This document shows, piece by piece, positions 1 to 7,374 of a stretch of DNA of 64,000 nucleotides (position 1 is the stretch's first letter; each line of letters starts with the position of its first letter). A program made the position numbers and the translations under genes. Source of the stretch: an uncultured beta proteobacterium (GTDB taxonomy: Bacteria > Pseudomonadota > Gammaproteobacteria > Burkholderiales > Burkholderiaceae_C); NCBI GenBank assembly GCA_903823025.1, contig CAIJRK010000023.1, forward strand, positions 62,001 through 126,000, given 5' to 3'. A model generated the notes under the pieces. The model made no database searches. It had not been told where the DNA came from and saw only the letters and a list, made by a program, of their open reading frames with translations.

Positions 1-942
1 GATGTCGCGGCCAAATGGCGTGCGACCCGCTGGTGGGGCGTCGATATTGGCGACCCCGAGATTGTGGTGTGGGGTTCTCCTATCGAGCTGGGCCAACAAG
101 ACCGCCTCAAGCATTGGCGCGACAAGTTGTTGCGCACTCAGCTGCTGCCTGCGTTCGAGATGTCCGAGTCCAAACTGGATCAATTCATTGCCACCATTCT
201 CACGGTCAAACCCCGCATGTTGTTTGGCTACCCTTCGGCGCTCACGCACATTGCCAGCCATGCGCAAAAACGCAAGGTGTGCTTGAGCGACTTGGGGATT
301 CAGGTGGTTTTTGTCACCTCCGAGCGTCTTTACGAGGAGCAACGTCGCACGTTAAGTCAGGTGTTCGGGTGTGGCGTTGCCAACGGCTATGGCGGGCGTG
401 ATGCCGGGTTTATTGCGCACGAATGTCCAGCGGGCGGGATGCACTTGACGGCAGATGACCTTGTGGTGGAAATCATCAACGAGGCCGGTCAGGTGCAAGC
501 GCCGGGTGTGGCGGGTGAGATTGTCGTGACCCATCTTTCGACCCCGGAGTTTCCCTTCATTCGCTACCGCACGGGCGATATCGGCGCGCTGGGTTCTACC
601 CCTTGTTCTTGCGGGCGCGGTCTGCCCTTGTTGCAATCTATTCAGGGGCGCAGCACCGACTTTGTTATCGCCGCTGACGGCACGGTGATGCACGGTCTGT
701 CGCTGATTTATATCTTGCGTGATTTACCGGGAATCCAAGCCTTCAAAGTGATACAAGAAAGCCGCGCGCTGACCCAGGTTCTACTGGTCACTGAGGCGGG
801 TTTTTTGCCCGATTCAGTCGCCCGGATTGTGCGTGGTTTCAAGCAGCGGCTAGGGGCTGATGTGTCGGTCGTCGTGAACTTGGTGGCGCACATTCCTGCT
901 GAAAAATCCGGCAAATTCAGGTACATCATCAGCCATGCGTGA
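1..942 (+). CDS. phenylacetate-CoA ligase-like AMP-forming enzyme (5' end outside window)
   Basis: The reading frame is open from the first base, so the gene is cut by the window edge; the first ATG at 64 is internal. The visible part is the C-terminal half of an adenylate-forming enzyme of the phenylacetate-CoA ligase family: a GYPSAL stretch, YGGRDAGFIAHEC, then FIRYRTGDIG, which is the late adenylation motif carrying the ATP-binding Asp, and a cysteine pair (CSCGRG) typical of this family. The protein ends with a small C-terminal lid domain. It overlaps the next gene by 8 bases, which indicates translational coupling in the exopolysaccharide operon. Members of this family are common in XrtA exopolysaccharide loci, where they are thought to activate an acyl group; the substrate is unknown. 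Confidence 0.85.
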   Translation, partial: DVAAKWRATRWWGVDIGDPEIVVWGSPIELGQQDRLKHWRDKLLRTQLLPAFEMSESKLDQFIATILTVKPRMLFGYPSALTHIASHAQKRKVCLSDLGIQVVFVTSERLYEEQRRTLSQVFGCGVANGYGGRDAGFIAHECPAGGMHLTADDLVVEIINEAGQVQAPGVAGEIVVTHLSTPEFPFIRYRTGDIGALGSTPCSCGRGLPLLQSIQGRSTDFVIAADGTVMHGLSLIYILRDLPGIQAFKVIQESRALTQVLLVTEAGFLPDSVARIVRGFKQRLGADVSVVVNLVAHIPAEKSGKFRYIISHA

Positions 943-2239
943 CCTCCTCATTATTAGCCTCACCCTGGTCGGTTCGTTGATGGCGTTACGCCGTCCCTGG
1001 ATTGGCATCATGCTGTGGACTTGGCTCAGCATCATGAATCCGCACCGCTACGCTTATGGCATGGCCGTTCATGCGCCGCTGGCGGCGATGGCCGCTATTA
1101 GTGTGCTGCTGGGTCTTCTAATGACGCAAGAACGTGCGTCCCCTTTTAAGGCCAGTCCGGTCGCCTGGCTGGCGCTATTTATGGTCTGGATCAGCCTGTC
1201 GTGGCTGGCCGGTCTGGACCCGGCGGGCGACTACGCACAGTGGAAAAAAGTCATGAAGATTGATGGCATGATTTTGGTGGCGCTCATGCTGTTGCACAGC
1301 AAAAAACATATCTTTGCGCTGATGTGGGTGTGCGCCGGGTCTCTCGCCTTGCTCGGCATCAAGGGCGGTATTTTTACCTTTGCCTCGGGAGGGAGTTACC
1401 ACGTCTGGGGGCCACCCGGCTCTTTTATTGAGGATAACAATGAGTTTGCGCTGGCCTTGGTGATGACGATTCCGCTGCTGCGGTTTTTGCAACTTCAGCT
1501 CCATCGCCAAGGCGCGCGCATGGCCCTGACAGTGGCCATGCTGTTGTGCGCTGCTGCTGCCCTGGGTTCTCAATCGCGAGGCGCCTTGCTGGCTATTTCA
1601 GCCATGCTGCTCTACCTGTGGTGGTACGGAAAAAACAAATTCAGCATTGGTTTTTTGATCCTCGTCGCCGCCGTCGTACTCCTCGCTTTTATGCCTGATA
1701 CGTGGATGAATCGCATGTCCAGCATTGGCGCCTATGAAGAAGATAGATCCGCGCTGGGGCGTTTTAGCGCTTGGTGGACGGCTTGGAATCTGGCTTGGCA
1801 CTACCCTTTTGGCGTCGGCTTTAATCCGGTTCGCCCTGAGTTGTTTGCCCTCTATTCGCCTTATCCCAGCTTTATTCACGCGGCCCATAGTATTTATTTT
1901 CAGGTGCTGGGTAATCATGGCTTTGTCGGACTCGCGTTATTTTTAGGTCTTTTTGTCACGACCTGGCGCTCGGCTAGCTGGCTTCGACGTCAAAAGTTTA
2001 GCGAGCCAGAGACGCAGTGGTGCAGTGAGTTAGGCAATCTATGCCAGGTCGCGCTGGTCGGCTATGGCGTCGGCGGTGCCTTTTTAAGCCTCTCCTATTT
2101 TGACTTGCCCTACATCATCATGGTGATGGTGGTGCTGACGCGCGTGTGGGTGCAACAGCAGGGCTGGAAAACCGAGCCTGTCTATGCGCCGGGCTGGCGC
2201 ACCCTGCCGGGTCTGGCGCGGCAGACGCCAGCGACTTAA
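935..2239 (+). CDS. putative O-glycosylation ligase, exosortase A system-associated (Wzy/WaaL-like)
   Basis: A polytopic inner-membrane protein of 434 residues with about ten hydrophobic segments. It contains the GSFIEDNNEFALAL stretch that I recognise from the XrtA-associated O-glycosylation ligase family, and a large periplasmic loop around residues 285-330 (HYPFGVGFN...HAAHSIYFQVLGNHGF) like that of O-antigen ligases. The role in the family is transfer or polymerisation of lipid-linked oligosaccharide at the periplasmic face; the exact acceptor is not known. The ATG lies 8 bases inside the preceding gene, and the deacetylase follows after 3 bases, so the three genes look co-transcribed. 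Confidence 0.88.
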   Translation: MRDLLIISLTLVGSLMALRRPWIGIMLWTWLSIMNPHRYAYGMAVHAPLAAMAAISVLLGLLMTQERASPFKASPVAWLALFMVWISLSWLAGLDPAGDYAQWKKVMKIDGMILVALMLLHSKKHIFALMWVCAGSLALLGIKGGIFTFASGGSYHVWGPPGSFIEDNNEFALALVMTIPLLRFLQLQLHRQGARMALTVAMLLCAAAALGSQSRGALLAISAMLLYLWWYGKNKFSIGFLILVAAVVLLAFMPDTWMNRMSSIGAYEEDRSALGRFSAWWTAWNLAWHYPFGVGFNPVRPELFALYSPYPSFIHAAHSIYFQVLGNHGFVGLALFLGLFVTTWRSASWLRRQKFSEPETQWCSELGNLCQVALVGYGVGGAFLSLSYFDLPYIIMVMVVLTRVWVQQQGWKTEPVYAPGWRTLPGLARQTPAT

Positions 2240-2242
2240 GCC

Positions 2243-3196
2243 ATGTTGAAACCTTTTTTTAAACGCTTGTCGCCTGCTGGCGCGCAGGCGCGCTTGTCGG
2301 TGTTGATCTTTCACCGTGTTCTGGCCGCGCCGGATACGTTGTTTCCGGACGAGATGGATGCCCGGCGTTTTGATGAACTTTGCGGCTGGCTCAAGCGCTG
2401 GCTCAATGTGTTGCCGCTGGACGAGGCGGTGCAACGGTTGCAGGCGGGCACCTTACCCGCGCGCGCCGCCTGTCTTACTTTTGACGATGGCTATGCCGAT
2501 AACCATGATGTAGCGCTGCCCATTTTGCAGCGCCACGGCCTACCCGCGACCTTCTTTATTGCCACCGGTTTTCTCGATGGCGGGCGCATGTGGAACGACA
2601 CGGTGATTGAGTCGGTGCGCCGGACACGTTTGCCGATGTTGTCGCTAGAAGTCTTGTTAGGGGCGGAGTTTTCGCGCGTGCCAGTCAGGAGTCTTGAGGA
2701 AAAGCGGGCGGCTATCGAGTCGCTCATTAGTCAGCTCAAATATCAACCGGTGAGTCTGCGCCTGGGACTGGCAGAGCAGCTTGCCATGCAGGCCGAGGTG
2801 CAACTGCCCACCGACCTGATGATGACCTCCGACCAGGTGCGCGCCCTGCGCCGGGCGGGGATGCAGATTGGCGCACACACCGTGTCGCACCCGATTCTCG
2901 CCACGCTGAATCAGGCGAATGCCTATGCTGAAATAACCATGAGCAAACAGGTGCTTGAAACCCTGTTGGGGGAACGCGTGAGCTTGTTTGCCTACCCTAA
3001 TGGCAAACCCGGTGTGGACTACAACGCCGAGACCGTCGCGCTGGCGCGGGCGCTGGGTTTTGATGCGGCGGTCAGCACGCAGTGGGGCGTGTCAAAGGCA
3101 GACTCCGATGTGTTTCAACTGCCCCGGTTCACGCCTTGGGATCGAACGCCGCTGCGATTTGCAATGCGCTTGGCGAACAACTTGTGGCGGGCTTGA
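2243..3196 (+). CDS. polysaccharide deacetylase family protein (NodB domain)
   Basis: 317 residues with a NodB/carbohydrate esterase 4 domain. The metal-binding motif TFDDG is at residues 79-83 (D81 and D82), and the second motif, His-Thr-Val-Ser-His, has H212 and H216; a C-terminal RFTPWDRTP stretch follows. No signal peptide is evident, unlike many secreted deacetylases, so it may act at the cytoplasmic face or be a lipid-linked-sugar deacetylase. It is the last polysaccharide gene before the inserted island, only 42 bases from the Rpn gene that points toward it. Confidence 0.9.
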   Translation: MLKPFFKRLSPAGAQARLSVLIFHRVLAAPDTLFPDEMDARRFDELCGWLKRWLNVLPLDEAVQRLQAGTLPARAACLTFDDGYADNHDVALPILQRHGLPATFFIATGFLDGGRMWNDTVIESVRRTRLPMLSLEVLLGAEFSRVPVRSLEEKRAAIESLISQLKYQPVSLRLGLAEQLAMQAEVQLPTDLMMTSDQVRALRRAGMQIGAHTVSHPILATLNQANAYAEITMSKQVLETLLGERVSLFAYPNGKPGVDYNAETVALARALGFDAAVSTQWGVSKADSDVFQLPRFTPWDRTPLRFAMRLANNLWRA

Positions 3197-3200
3197 GGGT

Positions 3201-3238
3201 TGCGACGCATCAACATAGCCCTGATCCACACGGGAAAC
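3201..3238 (-). repeat. short fragment of the Rpn nuclease gene (third copy)
   Basis: These 38 bases match 3637-3674 inside the adjacent Rpn gene with five mismatches counted by eye. The minus-strand translation reads FPVWIRAMLMRR against FAVWIRATLMRR in the gene. The fragment sits immediately before the stop codon of the intact copy, so part of an older Rpn copy was left next to it. Confidence 0.75.
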
Positions 3239-3586
3239 TTAGGTTGTGCTGCCAAAGACGTTGCCCAGTTGGCGGGCGTCGATGGCTTTGTCAAACCACG
3301 TTTCAATTTGTTCACGCGATGCCGAGGCTATTTGCGCCGTCATTTCTGGCGACAGCGCGCCAAAACGTCTGCTCAGTAATTTCTGCAAAGCCAAGGCTTC
3401 GCCCTGTTGTACGCCTTGCTGCAGACCTTGTTGCACGCCCTGTTGTATTCCTTGCTGCACGCCCTGTTGTATTCCTTGCTGCATCCCCTGCTGCAGACCT
3501 TGCGCCACACCCTCCGCCACGCCTTCCTGCATCCCTTTTGCCTTGTAAGCGGCAGCCCATTCGACCAGTCGTTCTGCCAGTGCCAT
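3239..3586 (-). CDS. predicted intragenic small Rpn protein (C-terminal, 115 aa)
   Basis: In-frame internal ATG at 3586, codon 239 of the Rpn gene, beginning MALAERLVEWAAAYKAKG and running through the QQG repeat to the shared stop. It is preceded by a perfect AAGGAG six bases upstream, better than the ribosome site of most genes here. E. coli rpn genes are known to encode a small C-terminal protein from an internal start that blocks the toxicity of the full-length nuclease. Here the same arrangement is inferred from the start and the ribosome site only; no internal promoter was demonstrated. Confidence 0.55.
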   Translation of the reverse strand: MALAERLVEWAAAYKAKGMQEGVAEGVAQGLQQGMQQGIQQGVQQGIQQGVQQGLQQGVQQGEALALQKLLSRRFGALSPEMTAQIASASREQIETWFDKAIDARQLGNVFGSTT

Positions 3587-4300
3587 ATTCAACTCCTTGA
3601 GGTTTTGTACATCGGGTAAAACAACAGTGTACTCACTGCGTCGCATCAGCGTGGCCCTGATCCACACGGCAAACATGCGTTTAAGTTCGGGCCTGTCAAT
3701 GAGCCAAATCTCCAGCAATCCGATCAATTCGCGGATGCTCTCTGGCGTGCTGGGGTGTTCAATCCGAAACACCGCCGCCACCAGATTTTGCAGGCTCGCC
3801 AGGTGCCCTTCGCTGTAGGCGCCTTCGTCAATCAGCAGGTATTGCATCTGTGGCCGAAATTGAGCTACCAGCCCCGGCACAGCAGGAATGAGGTCGGCTA
3901 TTTCAGTGGCCGCATTCCAACGCGGCGCGCCGTTGTAAAGCACGATGGGCAACACCGGCGGCAAGCGGCCATCTTTGAGAATTTCACCGCGTTTGATCAA
4001 GTCCTGGTACAAAAGTCCGGTGTAAACCATCATGCGCACGGCCATGAATTTGTCCACCTTGCTTTGGAACTCAAGCAGCAAATACAGGTAAACCCAGTCG
4101 CCGCCGACCTTGACACGCCAGACCACGTCATCCGAGCGATGGCGCAGGTCATCGGTGACGTAAGAGCCGGGGACTTTCTCCAAGGTGGCGTAGTCCAGGC
4201 TTTGCAGCCAGGGGTCGGGAATAAACCCATTGATCAGGTCGCGCACCATCTCGGGGGCGGAGAACAGATATTTGTAGCTGGCATCGTGGTTGAGTGACAT
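3239..4300 (-). CDS. Rpn family recombination-promoting nuclease/putative transposase
   Basis: 353 residues, using the ATG at 4300 (an upstream GTG at 4333 would add 11 residues that do not look conserved). The N-terminal half begins SLNHDASYKYLFSAPEMV, a typical Rpn/Transposase_31 opening, and carries a PD-(D/E)XK-type site with D57/D58 and E77-F-Q79. The C-terminal third is a chain of tetrapeptides QQG plus V, I, M or L, encoded by 12-base repeats. E. coli Rpn proteins are DNA endonucleases that promote RecA-independent recombination and have been tied to phage defence. The gene points opposite to the island operon and opposes the deacetylase. A decayed second copy lies at 13299-13731. An internal start with a strong Shine-Dalgarno is described separately. 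Confidence 0.88.
   Translation of the reverse strand: MSLNHDASYKYLFSAPEMVRDLINGFIPDPWLQSLDYATLEKVPGSYVTDDLRHRSDDVVWRVKVGGDWVYLYLLLEFQSKVDKFMAVRMMVYTGLLYQDLIKRGEILKDGRLPPVLPIVLYNGAPRWNAATEIADLIPAVPGLVAQFRPQMQYLLIDEGAYSEGHLASLQNLVAAVFRIEHPSTPESIRELIGLLEIWLIDRPELKRMFAVWIRATLMRRSEYTVVLPDVQNLKELNMALAERLVEWAAAYKAKGMQEGVAEGVAQGLQQGMQQGIQQGVQQGIQQGVQQGLQQGVQQGEALALQKLLSRRFGALSPEMTAQIASASREQIETWFDKAIDARQLGNVFGSTT
3404..3535 (-). repeat. 12-base tandem repeat encoding the QQG-x array
   Basis: Eleven imperfect 12-base units in phase with the reading frame. The plus-strand consensus is close to TTGCTGCACGCC alternating with CTGTTGTATTCC, giving the tetrapeptide QQG followed by V, I, M or L. Array length can be expected to vary by slippage. 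The repeat is missing from the decayed copy near 13300. Confidence 0.85.
3593..3598 (-). promoter_or_regulatory. internal Shine-Dalgarno within the Rpn gene
   Basis: AAGGAG on the minus strand, six bases before the in-frame ATG at 3586. It also encodes Lys-Glu of the full-length protein (KELNM), so it could be partly coincidental, but spacing and match are ideal. Confidence 0.6.
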
Positions 4301-4428
4301 GGCGGCATCGTACCCGGGCTGGCATAAATTCACTTATTGCGATTTATTTTGAGCGCCACTGGTGAAACGACACCACCTGTCAGCGACGCCAGTTAATCTT
4401 GCGTGGTTCTCTTCAAACGCCAGCCACC

Positions 4429-5346
4429 ATGCCCCATCTGACCGCCGCTCACCATGACACCCTCGTTTACCGACTCGCCCTTATTTTGGGCAAACTCAAC
4501 CAAGGCGAAAAGCTTGACCCGCAGACGCTCGCTGATGAATTCAACGTCAACCTGCGCACCATCCAGCGCGACCTCAACCAACGTTTTGCCTACTTGCCGT
4601 TGGAAAAAACCGATGGCCTGTATCACCTGCATCCCACGGTTTTAGGCAAACTCAGCACGCTTGACGTGGAGCGCTTTGCCAGTCTGGCGGGCGTGCGCGG
4701 CTTGTTCCCCTCGCTCTCGGACGACTTCTTGCGCGATATTTTTGATGCCGGCATTCAGACCGCGCTGCTCGTCAAAGGTCACCACTACGAAAATCTGGGC
4801 GGCAAAGAAGCCAGTTTTCGGCAACTGGAACAGGCCATCGTGACCCGACGCCACATTGCTTTTGAGTACCTCAAAAACGAAGGTAGCAAAACCTACGCGC
4901 AGATCGAACCCTACAAGCTGATGAACCACAAAGGCATTTGGTATCTGGCGGCCAAGGACGGCGGCCAACTCAAGACCTTCTCGTTTGCCAAGATTGACCG
5001 ACTGGCCCTCTCGGACACCACCTTTGCGCCAGACCTGAGCGTGGAAAAAACGCTGATTGAAGAAGACGGCATTTGGCTGGGCGGCGACAAGAAAGAAATC
5101 GTGCTCAAGATTGCCAGCGAAGTGGCCAGTTATTTCAAACGCCGCAAGCTCATTGCCAATCAGGTGATCGAGAAAGAGCTGGAAGACGGCGGGCTGATTG
5201 TGTCCGCCAAGGTCGGGCACCCGAACCAGGTCTTGCCAATTGTTCGCTACTGGATTCCGCATATTCGCATCATCAGCCCGGAGGGGTTGCAGGCGGAGAT
5301 GGAGCGGGGGATGCAAGGATATTTTTGTCAGCCTCCTCGTATTTAA
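4429..5346 (+). CDS. WYL domain-containing transcriptional regulator
   Basis: 305 residues from the ATG at 4429; a TTG at 4399 would add ten unlikely residues. An N-terminal winged helix-turn-helix (LADEFNVNLRTIQRDLNQRF, about 31-50) is followed by a WYL domain containing GIWYLAAKDGGQLKTFSFAKI and a WCX-like C-terminus. Regulators of this build (BrxR/CapW type) often stand first in phage-defence islands and repress the downstream effectors until infection; ligand sensing by the WYL domain is known for the family, the ligand here is not. It is the first gene of a plus-strand run reaching 13260 and starts 26 bases before the next gene. Confidence 0.9.
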   Translation: MPHLTAAHHDTLVYRLALILGKLNQGEKLDPQTLADEFNVNLRTIQRDLNQRFAYLPLEKTDGLYHLHPTVLGKLSTLDVERFASLAGVRGLFPSLSDDFLRDIFDAGIQTALLVKGHHYENLGGKEASFRQLEQAIVTRRHIAFEYLKNEGSKTYAQIEPYKLMNHKGIWYLAAKDGGQLKTFSFAKIDRLALSDTTFAPDLSVEKTLIEEDGIWLGGDKKEIVLKIASEVASYFKRRKLIANQVIEKELEDGGLIVSAKVGHPNQVLPIVRYWIPHIRIISPEGLQAEMERGMQGYFCQPPRI

Positions 5347-5372
5347 TGGTCATTTACCGGAAATAACTATCC

Positions 5373-6980
5373 ATGAGTCAAAAACAAAAAGACATTCAGT
5401 CTGAAATCGTCGATTTTGAAGTCATCACGCAGGAGGAATATCAGAACCAGCAGGCCGACCGCGTTGCCAAAGTTGTTTTTGACGGCGAGGAAAACGCCGA
5501 AAAAACGGGCAATCTGATCACGCAATTTGTGGCGTCTTATGAGCAGCACAAACATGAAATGCCACTTAACGAATGGTTGACTGCAGAATTCCGCAAACAC
5601 CCAACAATCTGGCAAGACGAGGCGGAAATCGAATCCACCTCCCGCGAAGTTATTGCCAGCGTTCAAGACGCCAACACGGCCAAGGAGTCGCTTTATGCCC
5701 ACCTTGACAAAGGCAAAAGCCGCGAAAGCTGGATCGCCAAGAAGATTGAAGACGGTGCCGCTGTCGCTGGTGTTACGCAAGTTGGGTTTTACGCAAAAAA
5801 CCTTGACCAAGCGTTAAGCGACGCCAACCTTAACGCGTTCAACGCGATTTTCAACAAGAAAGAAGATGTGTTCGGGGACTGGGAAGCCAGCGCGAACCCC
5901 CACATGCACGGCTTCATTGCCGAGGTGGATGTTGCCAACCAGTTCAACCTGAACGCCACCGCCAGCCAATCCGGCGTGAGTGCTGAAGTGCTGGGTGTCA
6001 CCAGCCTGAACTCTGCCGATCTTGTGATTCACGACGCCGCCGGGCAAGTGCTGCAACACGTCCAAGTTAAGTCGTATGCCGACGTTAATCAAGCGGTTAA
6101 CAACATTCGGTCGCACGGTTATCAGTCAGGAACGACGCTGTTGGTTCATGAAAACCAAGTGGAGCGGCTGCAGCGTGAATTCCCGAATCTGAACGTCACC
6201 AGCAAACTGGAGGCAGGCGGCGTCAGCAGCGACATGCCGAGCTATGAAAAGCTCAAGGAACTCCAGCGCGACGCTCAGACCCGTGAAGAGTCTCGTCAAT
6301 ATAAGTGGAATGACGTCAACCGGATCAACATTGCCAAAGGCATTGGCAAGCAAGCCTTATTGGGTGCGGGTATTGCCGCCGGGATGCAGGGCACCCGGAT
6401 TCTCAGTCGGCGTATCTGGAACAAGATGACGGGCAAAAAGAATCCGCCCGTCAGTGAAGACCTCAAAGAGTTTTTTGAAAGCTCCGTCAAAAGTGCCAAG
6501 CATGTGGGCGTGCAGGTCGCCGTTTCTGGTGCCGTCGTTGTTGCCGTTAAAAGCGGCTGGGTGGGCAAATTGTTGAAAGGCACACCTGCCGGAAAAATAG
6601 CTGAAGCGGTTTACGTTGGCATGGAAAACGCCAGGATTCTCTACAAATTCGCCAAGGGTGAAGTTAGCGGCGCAGAAGCAGTGGATGCCATGGGCAATGT
6701 GACTTGCAGCGCAGTTGGCGGCCTAATGGGTGCCAGTGCCGGGATGACGGAAGGCGCGGCACTGGGTTTGACCTTTGGGCCGGTCGGTGCGGTTATTGGC
6801 GGATTTGTCGGTGGCATTGTTGGCGGCATGGCGGGCAGCAAGATTGGAGACGCGGTCTATGCGGGCGGTAAGGCGCTTGTTAAAACGGCAGTCAGCGTTG
6901 TCAAAACTCTGTTCACTGGGGTAAAAGAAGCAGCGAAGGCTGTGGCTCGAATACTGAATCCGTTTAAATGGTTTGCATAA
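5373..6980 (+). CDS. unrecognised protein: PD-(D/E)XK-like motif plus C-terminal glycine-zipper membrane region
   Basis: 535 residues, family not recognised. Residues 1-130 are charged and probably helical. The middle has a pattern consistent with a restriction-endonuclease-like fold: E184 in GFIAEVDVANQFN, D216 in SADLVIHD and Q231-V-K233 in HVQVKSY. Residues about 446-498 are an extended Gly/Ala-rich hydrophobic zipper (GLMGASAGM, GPVGAVIGGFVGGIVGGMAG) like membrane-inserting or pore-forming segments, and another hydrophobic stretch lies near 385-400. A plausible reading is a toxic effector that combines a nuclease domain with a membrane-active tail; this is inference. It lies between the WYL regulator and a small protein, in the same orientation, with 14 bases to the next start. 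Confidence 0.7.
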   Translation: MSQKQKDIQSEIVDFEVITQEEYQNQQADRVAKVVFDGEENAEKTGNLITQFVASYEQHKHEMPLNEWLTAEFRKHPTIWQDEAEIESTSREVIASVQDANTAKESLYAHLDKGKSRESWIAKKIEDGAAVAGVTQVGFYAKNLDQALSDANLNAFNAIFNKKEDVFGDWEASANPHMHGFIAEVDVANQFNLNATASQSGVSAEVLGVTSLNSADLVIHDAAGQVLQHVQVKSYADVNQAVNNIRSHGYQSGTTLLVHENQVERLQREFPNLNVTSKLEAGGVSSDMPSYEKLKELQRDAQTREESRQYKWNDVNRINIAKGIGKQALLGAGIAAGMQGTRILSRRIWNKMTGKKNPPVSEDLKEFFESSVKSAKHVGVQVAVSGAVVVAVKSGWVGKLLKGTPAGKIAEAVYVGMENARILYKFAKGEVSGAEAVDAMGNVTCSAVGGLMGASAGMTEGAALGLTFGPVGAVIGGFVGGIVGGMAGSKIGDAVYAGGKALVKTAVSVVKTLFTGVKEAAKAVARILNPFKWFA

Positions 6981-6994
6981 ATTAAAAGGAAAAA

Positions 6995-7372
6995 ATGATG
7001 AGTGATAAATACTTTATAAGAGGCACGATTACGGTTCGCGTTGATGGATCTAAATCGTATATTCGCATTACCCCTTGTGTCGGCTTTTTGACACCAGATA
7101 AATCGGCTAAGGCAATTGCATTTCCGTTATCGCCAACGGAAAAAAACATAGCCAGGCTCATTAAATTATTGGATGAAAAGTTTTTTGTGTGCAAGTGTGA
7201 GTGCGAGTGCTGTGTCCGAAAAAACCATCTCCCCGCTCTGCTTGATATTGCGGGTCAACAAAAACCCGTTGAACTCCATCTAATCAAAGGAGAAGAAATA
7301 AAATCTACAGAACCTACAAAAGCAAAAGAGTTCAACTGGAAAATCGTTGGTTTCGTTTTTCCTGTTCTATAG
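6995..7372 (+). CDS. hypothetical 125-aa protein with cysteine cluster
   Basis: Starts at ATG 6995 with an AAAGGA ribosome site. The protein has a beta-rich start (KYFIRGTITVRVDGSKSYIRITP) and an unusual CKCECECC run at about residues 64-71, which could bind metal. The tail is hydrophobic (WKIVGFVFPVL). I do not recognise the family. It ends 2 bases before the SIR2-like gene, so the two are probably translated together. Confidence 0.65.
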   Translation: MMSDKYFIRGTITVRVDGSKSYIRITPCVGFLTPDKSAKAIAFPLSPTEKNIARLIKLLDEKFFVCKCECECCVRKNHLPALLDIAGQQKPVELHLIKGEEIKSTEPTKAKEFNWKIVGFVFPVL

Positions 7373-7374
7373 CC

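Noticed and set aside
3404-3535. Short regularly spaced repeats considered as a CRISPR array
   Set aside because: Units are 12 bases with no spacers and are in phase with a coding frame.
3246-3548. Plus-strand open frame of 100 codons with a striking CC-x-P cysteine-rich pattern
   Set aside because: It is the antisense of the 12-base QQG repeat of the Rpn gene; the cysteine pattern is a by-product of the repeat and there is no ribosome site.
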